Shown here: positions 1 to 8,025 of the stretch, one piece after another | Numbering within the stretch: position 1 is the first letter of the stretch | How the letters are laid out: the number at the start of each line of letters is the position of its first letter | Assembly: GCF_002161355.1 (NCBI RefSeq) | Contig: NZ_NFHL01000005.1 | Span: 62,001 to 126,000, forward strand | Reading direction: 5' to 3' | DNA: 64,000 nt | Source of the DNA: Lachnoclostridium sp. An76 | GTDB taxonomy: Bacteria; Bacillota; Clostridia; Lachnospirales; Lachnospiraceae | Made by a program: the position numbers and the translations under genes | The notes under the pieces: model-generated | Told to the model about the DNA's origin: nothing | Seen by the model: only the letters and a program-made list of their open reading frames with translations | Database searches by the model: none

Positions 1-1402
1 CAATTTTTGCGTCCAATTCTCGCTGTTCGCCCTGATACTTTTCGGACAGCATATTGAAATTGTATTCTGTAATGCGTCCGGCAGACCAGTCCTCATACAT
101 TTTTGCAAACAGGGTGTCTACTTCTGCTTTGCGCTTTTCCGCCTTTTTCAGTTCGGCTGTCTGCCGCTTCCTTGCAGTATTGCGTTCCTTGTCGCTGGCG
201 TTAAGTAGCCGTTTCAGAAGTTTGTCCCCATCCTGCTGTGCCAGCACAGACCAGTATTGCAGACGGGAGAGGACATAGGCGTAAAGCACATCATAGCGGA
301 TATAGTGCATGGAGCATTGGCGTGTGCCCTGTCCATACTTGCTACAATGATAATGGGCATAGGGATTTTTGTTCTGGCTGTTCATACCATAGGCCAGCGA
401 CCAGCCGCAGTCCGCACATTTTACCAGCCCGGAAAATATCTGCGTTGTGCCGTTCTTCTGCCGTCTGCGCCTGTTGCAAATCTGCTCCTGTACTTGACGG
501 AACACATCTTCGGAAATAATCGCTTCGTGGGTGTTCTCCACACGATACCATTCCTCTTTTGGCTTGCGTACTTTCTTCTTGTTTTTGAATGAAATGTTGG
601 TCTGCTTATTGTGGACGCTGTGTCCGATATAGGTTTCCTCTTTCAGAATACTTTTTACCTGCGCTATCGTCCACGCATAGGCTTTTTCCTCCGGCGCTCC
701 GGCATAGATATTTGCGAAAGTGCCGTATCTCTGGAAATTCAGCCAGCCGGGAGTAGGTACTTTTTCTTCGACCAAAATCCGTGTAATGCTGGCGGCTCCC
801 CGGCCATGAACGGCAAGGTCAAAAATCTTTTCGATAATCCACCTTGTTTCCGGGTCAATCAGAAGATGGCCTTTCTTATCTGGGTCTTTGACATAGCCAA
901 GCGGAGCATAGGCTCCATAGTGTGCGCCATTTGCGAACCGTGTCCGCATGGCCGCCTTTACCTTTTTGCTGGTCTGGCGGGCGTGCATTTCATTCAGAAT
1001 GTTGAGGAATGGGGCAAGCTCATTCTCTCCGTTGATGGTGTCCACATTGTCATTGACAGCGATATAGCGGACGCCTTTGCTGGGAAAGTAGATTTCCGTG
1101 TACTGGCCGGTCAGAATGTAGTTTCTGCCTAAGCGGGATAAATCCTTCGTAACAACGCAGTTGATTTTCCCGTCCTCAATGTCATCAATCATTCTCTGAA
1201 AATCCGGCCTGTCAAAGTTCGTTCCAGACCATCCATCGTCGATATATTCATCTATGACATTCAGGCCATGCTCGGCGGCATATTGCCGGAGCATCATGCG
1301 TTGTGTCTGAATACTCCCGCTTTCTCCTTGCAGTTCATCGTCCCGGCTCAATCTCATATAAAGCGCCGTGTTGTAAATCGTAGTATTGTAAGGTTGTTTC
1401 AC
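1..1402 (-). CDS. Large serine recombinase (TnpX/TndX-type), C-terminus outside window
   Basis: Site-specific recombinase that would excise and integrate IME1. Translating the minus strand from a GTG at 1402 (AGGAGG 8 nt upstream) gives an N-terminal resolvase domain starting near residue 13. It has the usual RLSRDDE motif around the catalytic serine region and the VVTKDLSRLGRNY core. A Recombinase domain and a zinc-ribbon section (CADC...CSKY...C) follow. The last part visible is the start of the coiled coil (LKKAEKRKAEVDTLF region), so roughly the final 80-100 residues are missing past base 1. The gene is convergent with nothing here and reads toward the element end, as is normal for this family. 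A TTGATA-18-TATAAT promoter lies upstream. Related to, but clearly different from, the recombinase at 38471-40087. Confidence 0.93.
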   Translation of the reverse strand, partial: MKQPYNTTIYNTALYMRLSRDDELQGESGSIQTQRMMLRQYAAEHGLNVIDEYIDDGWSGTNFDRPDFQRMIDDIEDGKINCVVTKDLSRLGRNYILTGQYTEIYFPSKGVRYIAVNDNVDTINGENELAPFLNILNEMHARQTSKKVKAAMRTRFANGAHYGAYAPLGYVKDPDKKGHLLIDPETRWIIEKIFDLAVHGRGAASITRILVEEKVPTPGWLNFQRYGTFANIYAGAPEEKAYAWTIAQVKSILKEETYIGHSVHNKQTNISFKNKKKVRKPKEEWYRVENTHEAIISEDVFRQVQEQICNRRRRQKNGTTQIFSGLVKCADCGWSLAYGMNSQNKNPYAHYHCSKYGQGTRQCSMHYIRYDVLYAYVLSRLQYWSVLAQQDGDKLLKRLLNASDKERNTARKRQTAELKKAEKRKAEVDTLFAKMYEDWSAGRITEYNFNMLSEKYQGEQRELDAKI

Positions 1403-1430
1403 CGTAAAAATCCTCCTTCTAAAGAAACAA

Positions 1431-1491
1431 CCCACGCTTACAATACTTTTGCTCTATGGCAATTATATCATAAGCGTGGGCGTGTTATCAA
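1431..1491 (-). promoter_or_regulatory. Promoter with overlapping inverted repeat upstream of the IME1 recombinase
   Basis: On the minus strand TTGATA (1491-1486), an 18-bp spacer and TATAAT (1467-1462) form a good sigma-A promoter pointing at the recombinase GTG at 1402. A 10-bp perfect inverted repeat, CCCACGCTTA (1431-1440) and TAAGCGTGGG (1471-1480), brackets the -10 box. I infer an operator for autoregulation or, less likely, a long-loop terminator for the upstream tnpW/mob genes. The sequence pattern is direct; the regulatory role is inferred. Confidence 0.55.
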
Positions 1492-1501
1492 TGATGGGCT
1501 A

Positions 1502-1696
1502 TCAGGTTGAAGCGGCTTTTTCTGCGGTATGCCGCACCACATCTACAATCAGATCACCGAGGGGCTTCCCGCCTGCGGCGAAGTGTTCGGAGATTTTTAT
1601 ACGGTTGTTCCCACATACAAAATACTGCGTGCCGTTCTCTGCTTGTATAACCTGCCCTGTTCGGGGTGTAAAAATATCGCTTTCACTTTTTGCCAT
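1502..1696 (-). CDS. Small TnpW-like transposon protein
   Basis: A 64-residue protein (MAKSESDIF... to ...EKAAST). The start at 1696 is chosen over the upstream ATG at 1738 because GGAGG sits 7 nt before it. It resembles the short TnpW-family proteins found beside serine recombinases in Tn4451-like elements, with a central FVCGNNRIKISEHF stretch and a C-terminal helix. Function is unknown in the family. It sits between the relaxase and the recombinase in the same orientation, so it is probably cotranscribed with mob. A second TnpW-family protein is at 40578-40772 in IME2; the two share only general pattern. Assignment is by context and resemblance. Confidence 0.6.
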   Translation of the reverse strand: MAKSESDIFTPRTGQVIQAENGTQYFVCGNNRIKISEHFAAGGKPLGDLIVDVVRHTAEKAAST

Positions 1697-1768
1697 CCAG
1701 TGTCCTCCATATTCAGTTTTCAAGGTACAATGCCGCACAAAGGCGGCGAAAATTTCTGCTTATATCTA

Positions 1769-2713
1769 TCACCTTTCCTTTACCGTGTGCCGCTGCTGAC
1801 GTTTCAGTTCCGCCAGTATATCCGGCGGGATACGGTCAACCAGCCGCTGTAAATTGTCCAGTTCGCTTTTCAGCTTTGCCCGTTCCATCGTATCTTTCAT
1901 CTTTCCTTTTTCGCTGGCCTTTGCCCTTGCTTCCAACTTCTCATTCTCCGCCAGCAGGTCATTGATTGTGACCTTGTACTTTTTCAACTGCCCGGAGAAA
2001 TTCTCCATCTGCGGGAACCACTTTTTCAGCATGGAGAGGGCTTCCTCTTTTTTCTTTCCGGCGTTCAGCGGGTTAATGCCGTCCAGTGTGGCTTCAATGG
2101 CTCTTGCCTGCCGGGAGAGGGAAACCGCCTGTTTGAAAAGCCGGGTGGGGATATGCTTCCGGCCTGTCCTGCTGGCGCTCTCCCCACGCTCCAAGTCAGG
2201 ATATTTCTCCACCATATAGGCGTGAAAATCGTCCTGCCACTTCGTCAGGTTTGCCCGGTTGCCGATAATCTCCTTTGCACACAGGCGGTTGTCCTTTGTC
2301 AGCGGAACAAAGGTCAAATGCAGGTGGGGCGTTTTCTCGTCCATGTGTACCACCGCCGACACGATATTTTCCCGTCCTACACGGCCAATGAGGAACGCCG
2401 CCGCCCTTTGGAAGAACGCCTGTATCTCCTTTGGGGATTTCCCCTTGAAAAACTCCGGACTGGCGGTTATCAGCGTATCGACAAACCGGGTGCTGTCCTT
2501 GCGGGTTCGGCACCCGGCCTGCTCAATCCGGCTCTGAATGAAGTGGTAATAGCGTCCCTCCGGCTTGACGATATGGAAGTTATATTTACTACGGCTGGTG
2601 TCAATGTCGGGGTTGCTGGCGTATTGTTCTTTCTGCCGTTCGTGATGGGCTTCCAGCGGCCTTGCCGGATTACCCTTGTGCTTCTCAAACCGTAAAATTG
2701 CGTGTTGTGCCAT
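1769..2713 (-). CDS. MobV-family relaxase (Pre/Mob)
   Basis: Relaxase that would nick the element's oriT and lead the transferred strand into a recipient using a helper's conjugation pore. The 314-residue protein carries the MobV metal-binding signature HMDEKTPHLHL at residues 123-133. Its N-terminal region is typical of Pre/Mob proteins (MAQHAILRF... and SRSKYNFHI near 41-48). The C-terminal third is Lys/Glu-rich and likely coiled coil. The ATG at 2713 has AAAGGAG 4 nt upstream. This is somewhat shorter than plasmid Mob proteins (about 400 aa) because the coiled-coil tail is short. It lies between tnpW and rep; the corresponding oriT is expected just upstream (2714-2896). Confidence 0.92.
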   Translation of the reverse strand: MAQHAILRFEKHKGNPARPLEAHHERQKEQYASNPDIDTSRSKYNFHIVKPEGRYYHFIQSRIEQAGCRTRKDSTRFVDTLITASPEFFKGKSPKEIQAFFQRAAAFLIGRVGRENIVSAVVHMDEKTPHLHLTFVPLTKDNRLCAKEIIGNRANLTKWQDDFHAYMVEKYPDLERGESASRTGRKHIPTRLFKQAVSLSRQARAIEATLDGINPLNAGKKKEEALSMLKKWFPQMENFSGQLKKYKVTINDLLAENEKLEARAKASEKGKMKDTMERAKLKSELDNLQRLVDRIPPDILAELKRQQRHTVKER

Positions 2714-2896
2714 TCTGCTCCTTTCCCCATTCCTTTCCTATCCGGGGTTTTCCACAGGGAAAATCCCGCCGGAATTATCTCTGATACGATAGGAATGGAA
2801 TGGATATAAATCAATCATTTTAATCTTTGTATTTCTATATACCGTCCGGTTTTCGTACTTCTCAAGATTGATTTCCGTACTTCAAGGGTACGGTTT
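2714..2896. other. Non-coding gap upstream of mob, expected oriT location
   Basis: This 183-bp stretch separates the rep stop codon from the MobV start. MobV origins of transfer normally lie directly upstream of mob. An imperfect repeat around 2748-2775 (GGGGTTTTCCACAGGGAAAATCCC) could be part of such a site, but I do not recognise a published MobV nick consensus. The location is inference from family organisation. Confidence 0.3.
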
Positions 2897-3292
2897 TCAG
2901 TCCTCCGGCGTACCAGAACGGGATTTCTTAAAGTCGGTGTTTGGAACCGCTTCATAGGATTTTGGGAAAATGCGGTTGGGTTTTCCACAGCCCTGCTTCT
3001 GGATCTCCACCAGTCCGGCGTATTGCAGTTCCCGCAGGGTATTCACCGCTTTCTGCCGCCCACAATGGAGCAGTGTGACCACTTCACAGATAGGGTAATA
3101 CAGGAAAATCCGTCCGCAGTCATCTGCCCACCCATTCTTGCGGGATAACTCTGTCCGGCGCAGGATAAAGGCATACAGAACCTTTGCCTCGTTGGACAGA
3201 GGCTTGAATGTAGGGGCTTCAAAGAGGAAATTCGGGAGCCGGGTGAAGCTGAACGCCTTTTCCGGCTGATGGATATAGATGGTATTTGTCAT
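2897..3292 (-). CDS. Short RepA_N-type replication initiator domain protein
   Basis: A 131-residue protein matching the N-terminal winged-helix domain of RepA_N / replication initiator A proteins. The FxRLPNFLFEAPTFKPLSNEAKVLYAFILRR stretch is diagnostic, followed by a GRIFLYYPICEVVTLLHCGRQKAVNTLREL helix-turn-helix. The usual protein, like the one at 41626-42420 here, is about twice as long. This copy therefore keeps only the DNA-binding part and may be a regulator or a relic. The ribosome site ahead of the ATG at 3292 is weak (AAAACGAACT). It lies in the same orientation as the Cys-rich VLP gene upstream, mirroring the order in IME2. Confidence 0.75.
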   Translation of the reverse strand: MTNTIYIHQPEKAFSFTRLPNFLFEAPTFKPLSNEAKVLYAFILRRTELSRKNGWADDCGRIFLYYPICEVVTLLHCGRQKAVNTLRELQYAGLVEIQKQGCGKPNRIFPKSYEAVPNTDFKKSRSGTPED

Positions 3293-3403
3293 AGTTCGTT
3301 TTGTGGACGGTTAGAAGCCCGTTTTCCGGGGCGGGCGATACTTTATACCACCAGCCCCGGTTTGGGGCTTGCAAAGCCTGATAAATCAAGGCTTTTTTCG
3401 CTC

Positions 3404-3817
3404 CTAACTGTCCACAGCAGACCTCCTTTTCCGTTCACTTTCTGTTTTCTGCCGCCTGTGAACTCTGGCGGCACAGCCGGGGCAGTATTTTGCCCGGTTG
3501 GATTTAGGGACGAACACGCCGCCGCAGACCGCACAGCGTTTCAAGTCCTTATCCCGGAAAATTTCCGCTTCCAGCGTCCCGTCCAGCGGCAAGACCGCCC
3601 AGCGGAACCACTTACAGCAGACCGAGAAAGAAATCGTCTGCGGGCAGGTGCAGGTGTCCCCATCATCAAGGACAATGCAGTTGCCGTCCTCACAGCAACA
3701 ACACTCCCGGCGTATCAGGCTGGCCGCCTGTTTTCTCTGCGCCGGTGTCATGCGGTAAAGGGAACCGTCCGGCCTGCGTTCCAGCGGCGGCAAGTCTTTA
3801 TAGGGGTTATCTCTCAT
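3404..3817 (-). CDS. Cysteine-rich VLP domain protein
   Basis: A protein of unknown biochemical role, common in clostridial mobilizable elements. The start at 3817 (MRDNPYKD) is chosen because GGAGGGA precedes it; the frame stays open further upstream but without a ribosome site. The hallmark is a cluster of cysteines (RRECCCCEDGNC, then TCTCPQTISFSVCCKWF) followed by the VLPLDG motif that names the family. It ends with a C-terminal zinc ribbon (RCAVCGGVFVPKSNRAKYCPGC). A clear paralogue is at 42493-42879 in IME2, in the same position relative to rep, so the two elements share an ancestral backbone module. Confidence 0.85.
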   Translation of the reverse strand: MRDNPYKDLPPLERRPDGSLYRMTPAQRKQAASLIRRECCCCEDGNCIVLDDGDTCTCPQTISFSVCCKWFRWAVLPLDGTLEAEIFRDKDLKRCAVCGGVFVPKSNRAKYCPGCAARVHRRQKTESERKRRSAVDS

Positions 3818-3912
3818 GCGTTCCCTCCATTTTGCTTTCCGTTGCCGTTCCCCCCGAAAAGTTTTCCTGCCCCATTCCTGCGGCATGTTCCGGCGTTGGC
3901 ACGCTCCCCATA

Positions 3913-3959
3913 ACTTCGGGACAACTTGTCCCAAAGTGACCTCTGGACAAAGTGTCCAG
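3913..3959. repeat. Paired palindromes in IME1 (ACTTyGGGACA type)
   Basis: Two adjacent inverted repeats lie upstream of the Cys-rich VLP gene. ACTTCGGGACAA (3913-3924) pairs with its near-complement ending at 3937, and CTGGACA-AAG-TGTCCAG (3943-3959) is perfect. A related inverted repeat with the same CAACTTCGGGACA core recurs at 8184-8212. I infer binding sites for an element-encoded protein (Rep, relaxosome or the XRE regulator). Confidence 0.5.
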
Positions 3960-4191
3960 AAGTCGGCTCCTTGCGGTGCTTCCCCAGCCGGGGCATCCTT
4001 TTTCGGACGGTCATTCTGTTTTCAAGGTGCTGTCCATCGATGAACTACCATAAGTCTACACCTAAATGACCGTCCGTCCCGTATATCCGAAAGGTAGGAA
4101 ATCGGCTTAAAAAACAGGCTATTTCCACGCTCTTGGAATTGTGGTAAAATGATAAGTACGAAGAGACAAATCGGAAGTTGCGGAGGAAAAT

Positions 4192-4704
4192 ATGATTTGT
4201 AAAATAAGAAAATGGTTATTGTCAGATGCGGAAGATTTGACCGTGGCTATATCCAATAAAAAAGTTCAAGACAATCTTCGAGATGGCATACCATATCCTT
4301 ATACAGTACAAGATGGAATAAATTTTATTTCTGCTATGCTTTCTGCTGATGAAAATGACACCTTTGCTTTTGCTATTACGGTAGATGAAAAAGCAATCGG
4401 CAGTATTGGCGTTTATCGTCAGGAAAATATACATAGACAAACTGCCGAGTTAGGATATTATATTGCAGAAGAATACTGGGGCAAAGGAATTATGACCGAA
4501 GCCATAAAACAAATTTGCCAACATGTTTTTCAAAAGAGTGATATTATTCGCATCTATGCAGAACCTTTTGCTTACAACATAGCATCGTGTAGGGCGCTTG
4601 AAAAAGCAGGTTTTCAATACGAAGGGACATTGAGAAACAATGCTGTAAAAAATGGAAAAGTTATTGATATGAAAATGTATTCCATACTGAATACGGAACT
4701 GTAA
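4192..4704 (+). CDS. GNAT-family N-acetyltransferase
   Basis: An acetyl-CoA-dependent acetyltransferase of the RimJ/RimL/SpeG-like Acetyltransf_3 group. The GNAT fold shows in TAELGYYIAEEYWGKGI, which contains the acetyl-CoA-binding pyrophosphate loop (GKG around residue 97), and in the C-terminal NIASCRALEKAGFQYEGTLR signature. At 170 residues it is full length. The ATG is preceded by GCGGAGGAAAAT. The gene is AT-rich compared with the IME1 backbone, which suggests separate acquisition. Substrate (ribosomal protein, polyamine or drug) cannot be told. It is the first gene of the plus-strand accessory block, followed 34 bp later by an XRE regulator. Confidence 0.88.
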   Translation: MICKIRKWLLSDAEDLTVAISNKKVQDNLRDGIPYPYTVQDGINFISAMLSADENDTFAFAITVDEKAIGSIGVYRQENIHRQTAELGYYIAEEYWGKGIMTEAIKQICQHVFQKSDIIRIYAEPFAYNIASCRALEKAGFQYEGTLRNNAVKNGKVIDMKMYSILNTEL

Positions 4705-4738
4705 CTTCCCATTTATCGGGCAGACAGGGAGGGGGAGC

Positions 4739-5539
4739 ATGGAACTATCCATACAAGAACGATTGAAAGACCTGCGTGTGGAGCGCGGACTGACGCTGGA
4801 ACAGCTTGCGGAGAAAACCCATCTCTCCAAGTCCGCTTTAGGCAGTTATGAGGGGGACAACTTCAAGGACATCAGCCACTATGCCCTTATTGAACTGGCA
4901 AAGTTCTATGAAGTGACTGTTGATTATCTGCTGGGCCGTTCTCAAACAAGAAATCACCCAAACGCCGATCTTGCAGACCTGCATTTGAGTGATGATATGA
5001 TTGAACTATTGAAAAGCGGGCTGGTGGACAATTCCCTTTTGTGTGAACTGGCGACCCACCCGGATTTTCCCCGGCTCATGGCCGACCTTGAAATCTATGT
5101 GAACGGCGTGGCGGGAAAACAGGTACAGAGTGCAAACGCCATTGTGGACGCCGTGAGTGCAACGATTATGAAACAACACAATCCCGGCTTGACTGACCCG
5201 CAGTTAAGGCAGCTTATCGCCGCCCATATTGACGATGACAGCTTTTGCCGCTATGTGATACAGCAGGACATAAACAAGATAGCCCTCGACCTGCGGGAAG
5301 CCCATAAGGACGATTTTTTCAGTGTCTCAGAGGACAACCCACTGGAAGATTTCTTGCAGACCGCAGAGGAAACCACCAGAGAGGACAGCGACCCGGAGCA
5401 GGCGGCTATGGCATTTATCTGTAAGCGGCTCAAGCTGAACTATGGGAAGCTGTCAGAGGAAGAAAGAAAGTGGCTAAAAAGAATTGCACAAAAGTCGGAC
5501 TTGCTGAAAAATCCAAAGCCGCAGCGGGGGAGAAAATAA
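4739..5539 (+). CDS. XRE-family transcriptional regulator
   Basis: A 266-residue cytoplasmic protein with an N-terminal HTH_3 domain (residues about 7-67: RLKDLRVERGLTLEQLAEKTHLSKSALGSYE, then YALIELAKFYEVTVDYLLGR). A long acidic C-terminal domain follows and ends in a basic tail. This architecture is recurrent in clostridial mobile elements. It is GC-richer than the flanking GNAT and glycosylase genes and so looks like element backbone rather than cargo. GGGAGGGGGAGC precedes the ATG. The 3' end abuts the next open frame at 5540, giving tight coupling. Likely target is its own accessory-region promoter; this is inference. Confidence 0.88.
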   Translation: MELSIQERLKDLRVERGLTLEQLAEKTHLSKSALGSYEGDNFKDISHYALIELAKFYEVTVDYLLGRSQTRNHPNADLADLHLSDDMIELLKSGLVDNSLLCELATHPDFPRLMADLEIYVNGVAGKQVQSANAIVDAVSATIMKQHNPGLTDPQLRQLIAAHIDDDSFCRYVIQQDINKIALDLREAHKDDFFSVSEDNPLEDFLQTAEETTREDSDPEQAAMAFICKRLKLNYGKLSEEERKWLKRIAQKSDLLKNPKPQRGRK

Positions 5540-5578
5540 GTGGGCGACAAAAACAAATTTTACAAAACGGAGGATACC

Positions 5579-6148
5579 ATGAAGAAAGACGATAGAGAAA
5601 GATGTTCGTGGGCAACCACAGAACTCTATAAAGAATACCATGATGAGGAATGGGGAAAGCCCGTTCATGATGATAGAAAACTATTTGAAATGTTGGTTCT
5701 TGAAGGTATGCAAGCCGGATTATCATGGCTGACGATATTAAATAAAAGAGCTGCATTTAAGGAAGCCTTCAACGAGTTTGATTATCAAAAAATTGCTCTC
5801 TATGACGAAACTAAAATTGATGAGTTAATGCAAAATCCCAATATTGTTCGCAATAGATTAAAAATTAAGTCGACAATCACAAACGCACAGCAATTTATCA
5901 AAATCCAAGAAGAATACGGAAGTTTTGATAAGTTTATTTGGTCTTATGTTAAGAATAGACCGATTCATAATCATTTCAAATCGGAAGCGGACATTCCTGC
6001 AACAACGCCACTTTCAGATAGAATCAGTAAAGACTTAAAAAAACGAGGCTTTAAGTTTGTAGGCAGCACGATTATATATGCGTATATGCAGGCAATCGGA
6101 ATTGTAAATGACCATGTGAAAGGTTGCTATTTGTATGTACCAGAATAA
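5579..6148 (+). CDS. tag: DNA-3-methyladenine glycosylase I
   Basis: A base-excision repair enzyme that removes 3-methyladenine from alkylated DNA. The true start is the ATG at 5579 (GGAGG 5 nt upstream) rather than the GTG at 5540. The protein has the Tag zinc-snap residues: Cys9 (RCSW), His21 (YHDEEWG), and the C-terminal NDHVKGC His/Cys pair. It also has the helix-hairpin-helix region and the GLSWLTILNKR motif. Length, 189 residues, is normal. The gene is AT-rich and follows the XRE regulator. The first copy of the 137-bp hairpin repeat begins 28 bp after its stop codon. A repair gene as IME cargo is plausible; a dedicated role in the element is not evident. Confidence 0.93.
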   Translation: MKKDDRERCSWATTELYKEYHDEEWGKPVHDDRKLFEMLVLEGMQAGLSWLTILNKRAAFKEAFNEFDYQKIALYDETKIDELMQNPNIVRNRLKIKSTITNAQQFIKIQEEYGSFDKFIWSYVKNRPIHNHFKSEADIPATTPLSDRISKDLKKRGFKFVGSTIIYAYMQAIGIVNDHVKGCYLYVPE

Positions 6149-6176
6149 TTCAATATTTCGGTACAATTTATCGAGA

Positions 6177-6313
6177 GATAGCAAAGCCAGCCGAGCCAGT
6201 CAACGGTCAAGATGAACGGCGCATAAATGCGCCGCCGTTGACAGTCCCGCCTGGCTTTGCTGATGGGTAGTCAAGGCGGAAAAGCCCTAAAATGGCTTCC
6301 CGCCCATTTCAAT
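6177..6313. repeat. 137-bp hairpin spacer, copy A
   Basis: Nested inverted repeats are visible. The base stem is GCAAAGCCAG (6181-6190) with CTGGCTTTGC (6251-6260). The middle stem is GTCAACGG (6199-6206) with CCGTTGAC (6235-6242). The tip is GGCGCAT-AA-ATGCGCC (6218-6233). The 137 bp align without gaps to copy B (6947-7083), with about 8 mismatches, all in the last half. A diverged reverse-complement copy lies at 46041-46142. It precedes a cargo gene each time in IME1. It is non-coding in all frames. Confidence 0.9.
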
Positions 6314-6332
6314 CTTGAGAGAAGAAACGCTG

Positions 6333-6352
6333 CAAAATCAGAAAGAGAGCGG
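6333..6352. repeat. 20-bp direct repeat flanking the kinase-ANT(6) segment, left copy
   Basis: The 20-mer CAAAATCAGAAAGAGAGCGG here recurs at 8026-8045 with one mismatch. The two copies bracket the P-loop kinase, hairpin copy B and the ANT(6) gene. This is what a block insertion by duplication or recombination would leave. Confidence 0.65.
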
Positions 6353-6380
6353 TAAATCTGAATTGCGAGGGAGAATGTAG

Positions 6381-6926
6381 ATGAATCAAGGAAGAATTAT
6401 TGTGATTACAGGTTCGCCGGGAACAGGAAAGACAACAACTGCGTCGATTGTCGCAAAAGAATCGAACATGGATAAATCTGTGCATATGCACACAGACGAC
6501 TTTTTTCATTATTTAAGCAAAGGAGCAATACCGCCGCATTTACCAGAGTCCAACGAACAAAATTTAGTTGTCATTGAAGCCTTTTTAGAAGCTGCAAAGC
6601 GCTATGCCCGCGGCGGATATGATGTAATTGTAGATGGAATTGTCGGGCCGTGGTTTTTAGAACCATGGAGAGCCCTTGTTCGAGAAGATTATGAAGTACA
6701 CTATATTGTTTTAAGAGCCAGTAAAGAAGAAACTATGAAACGAGCTGTGGAACGTTCAAAATTAGACAGAAAAACAAATGTTGAATTAGTAGAAACAATG
6801 TGGGAGCAATTTTCCGGTTTGGGAGTATATGAATCAAATGTCATAGACACAACTACATTCACAATTAAAGATACGGTTTCCGCAATAAAAGAAAGAGTTG
6901 CATGTGGGACGTCTTTACTATCTTAG
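6381..6926 (+). CDS. P-loop small-molecule kinase (AAA_33-like), unknown substrate
   Basis: A cytoplasmic ATP-binding protein of 181 residues. The Walker A motif GSPGTGKTT is at residues 11-19. A DD pair (HTDDFFHYL, near 37-45) follows, then a Walker-B-like strand (YDVIVDGIVGPW), and a C-terminal arginine-containing lid (ERSKLDRKTN). This pattern fits kinases related to chloramphenicol phosphotransferase and other AAA_33 antibiotic or nucleoside kinases. The substrate is not identifiable. GAGGGAGAATGTAG precedes the ATG. It is AT-rich and flanked by hairpin copies A and B, with an ANT(6) gene immediately downstream. An antibiotic-modifying role is possible, but so is a metabolic kinase. Confidence 0.75.
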   Translation: MNQGRIIVITGSPGTGKTTTASIVAKESNMDKSVHMHTDDFFHYLSKGAIPPHLPESNEQNLVVIEAFLEAAKRYARGGYDVIVDGIVGPWFLEPWRALVREDYEVHYIVLRASKEETMKRAVERSKLDRKTNVELVETMWEQFSGLGVYESNVIDTTTFTIKDTVSAIKERVACGTSLLS

Positions 6927-6946
6927 ACATTCCCATTTGTCAGGAA

Positions 6947-7083
6947 GATAGCAAAGCCAGCCGAGCCAGTCAACGGTCAAGATGAACGGCGCATAAATGC
7001 GCCGCCGTTGACAGTCCCGCCCGTCTTTGCTGATGGGCAATCAAGGCGGGAAAGCCCTAAAATGGCTTCACACCTATTTCAAT
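6947..7083. repeat. 137-bp hairpin spacer, copy B
   Basis: Same length as copy A and identical through the first half, including the tip GGCGCAT-AA-ATGCGCC and the GTCAACGG/CCGTTGAC stem. The right base arm has drifted (CCGTCTTTGC instead of CTGGCTTTGC), which weakens the outermost stem. It ends 17 bp before the ANT(6) start codon, so the transcript leader of the resistance gene contains the hairpin. Confidence 0.9.
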
Positions 7084-7100
7084 AATTGGAGGAGATAAAA

Positions 7101-7967
7101 ATGAGATCAGAAAAGGAAGTTTATGATATTGTTTTGAATTTTGCAAAAACAGACAAACGCATTCGCATGGTTACTTTGGAAGGATCTAGAACAAATACAA
7201 ATATTCCGCCTGATGATTTTCAGGATTTTGATATTACTTTTTTTGTTACGGATATGGACAGCTTCACAAGTGATGATAAATGGCTAGATATATTTGGTGA
7301 AAGGTTGATTCTGCAAAAGCCGGAAGATATGGAATTATTTCCAGCTGTAGAAAAGGGATTTTCATATTTAATGCTGTTTACTGATGATGTTAAGATAGAT
7401 TTAACTTTGCTGCCGCTGGAACTGATAGACGAGTATTTTACATGGGATAAACTGGTAAAGTTACTGTTGGATAAAGACAACCGTATCGTAAAGCCGCCAA
7501 TACCAACGGATATAGACTACCACTTGCAGAAGCCTACTCAAAGAATGTTTGACGATTGCTGTAATGAATTTTGGAATACTACAACATATGTAGTAAAGGG
7601 CTTATGCCGCAAAGAAATTCTTTTTGCTATTGACCATATGAATGATATAGTACGAAAAGAATTGCTTCGCATGATTTCCTGGCTGATTGGTATCAAACAG
7701 GGATTTCATTTCAGTTTGGGAAAAAACTATAAATTTATGAAGCAATATGTCCCAGAGGAATTGTGGGAACGACTTATGTCCACTTATAATATGGATTCCT
7801 ATCCTCATATGTGGGAATCCTTTGAACAATGTATGGCATTGTTCCGGGAGGTTTCGTCAGAAGTGGCATGCCAGTTGGATTACCAGTATCCACTATATGA
7901 TGAAAAAATCAGTAATTATGTGATTCGGCAAAAGAAAAAATATGGCATTGAAGATGATAACAAATAA
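7101..7967 (+). CDS. aadE: Aminoglycoside 6-adenylyltransferase, ANT(6) family
   Basis: Transfers AMP from ATP to the 6-hydroxyl of streptomycin and inactivates it. The start is the ATG at 7101, with GGAGG 8 nt upstream; the TTG at 7086 overlaps that ribosome site and is rejected. The 288-residue protein has the nucleotidyltransferase signature LEGSR (residues 26-30) and the catalytic D42-F-D44 pair, then the FWNT..YVVKGLCRKEILFAIDHMN helix typical of AadE/AadK. Family membership is firm. I cannot assign the exact allele, and the sequence is not obviously identical to the ANT(6)-Ia common in enterococci. It is AT-rich cargo behind hairpin copy B. Confidence 0.93.
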   Translation: MRSEKEVYDIVLNFAKTDKRIRMVTLEGSRTNTNIPPDDFQDFDITFFVTDMDSFTSDDKWLDIFGERLILQKPEDMELFPAVEKGFSYLMLFTDDVKIDLTLLPLELIDEYFTWDKLVKLLLDKDNRIVKPPIPTDIDYHLQKPTQRMFDDCCNEFWNTTTYVVKGLCRKEILFAIDHMNDIVRKELLRMISWLIGIKQGFHFSLGKNYKFMKQYVPEELWERLMSTYNMDSYPHMWESFEQCMALFREVSSEVACQLDYQYPLYDEKISNYVIRQKKKYGIEDDNK

Positions 7968-8025
7968 AATTTTTTCAATCGAAAAAATTTATTTTGATTA
8001 TTCAATTTTGAAAAACTGAATACCT

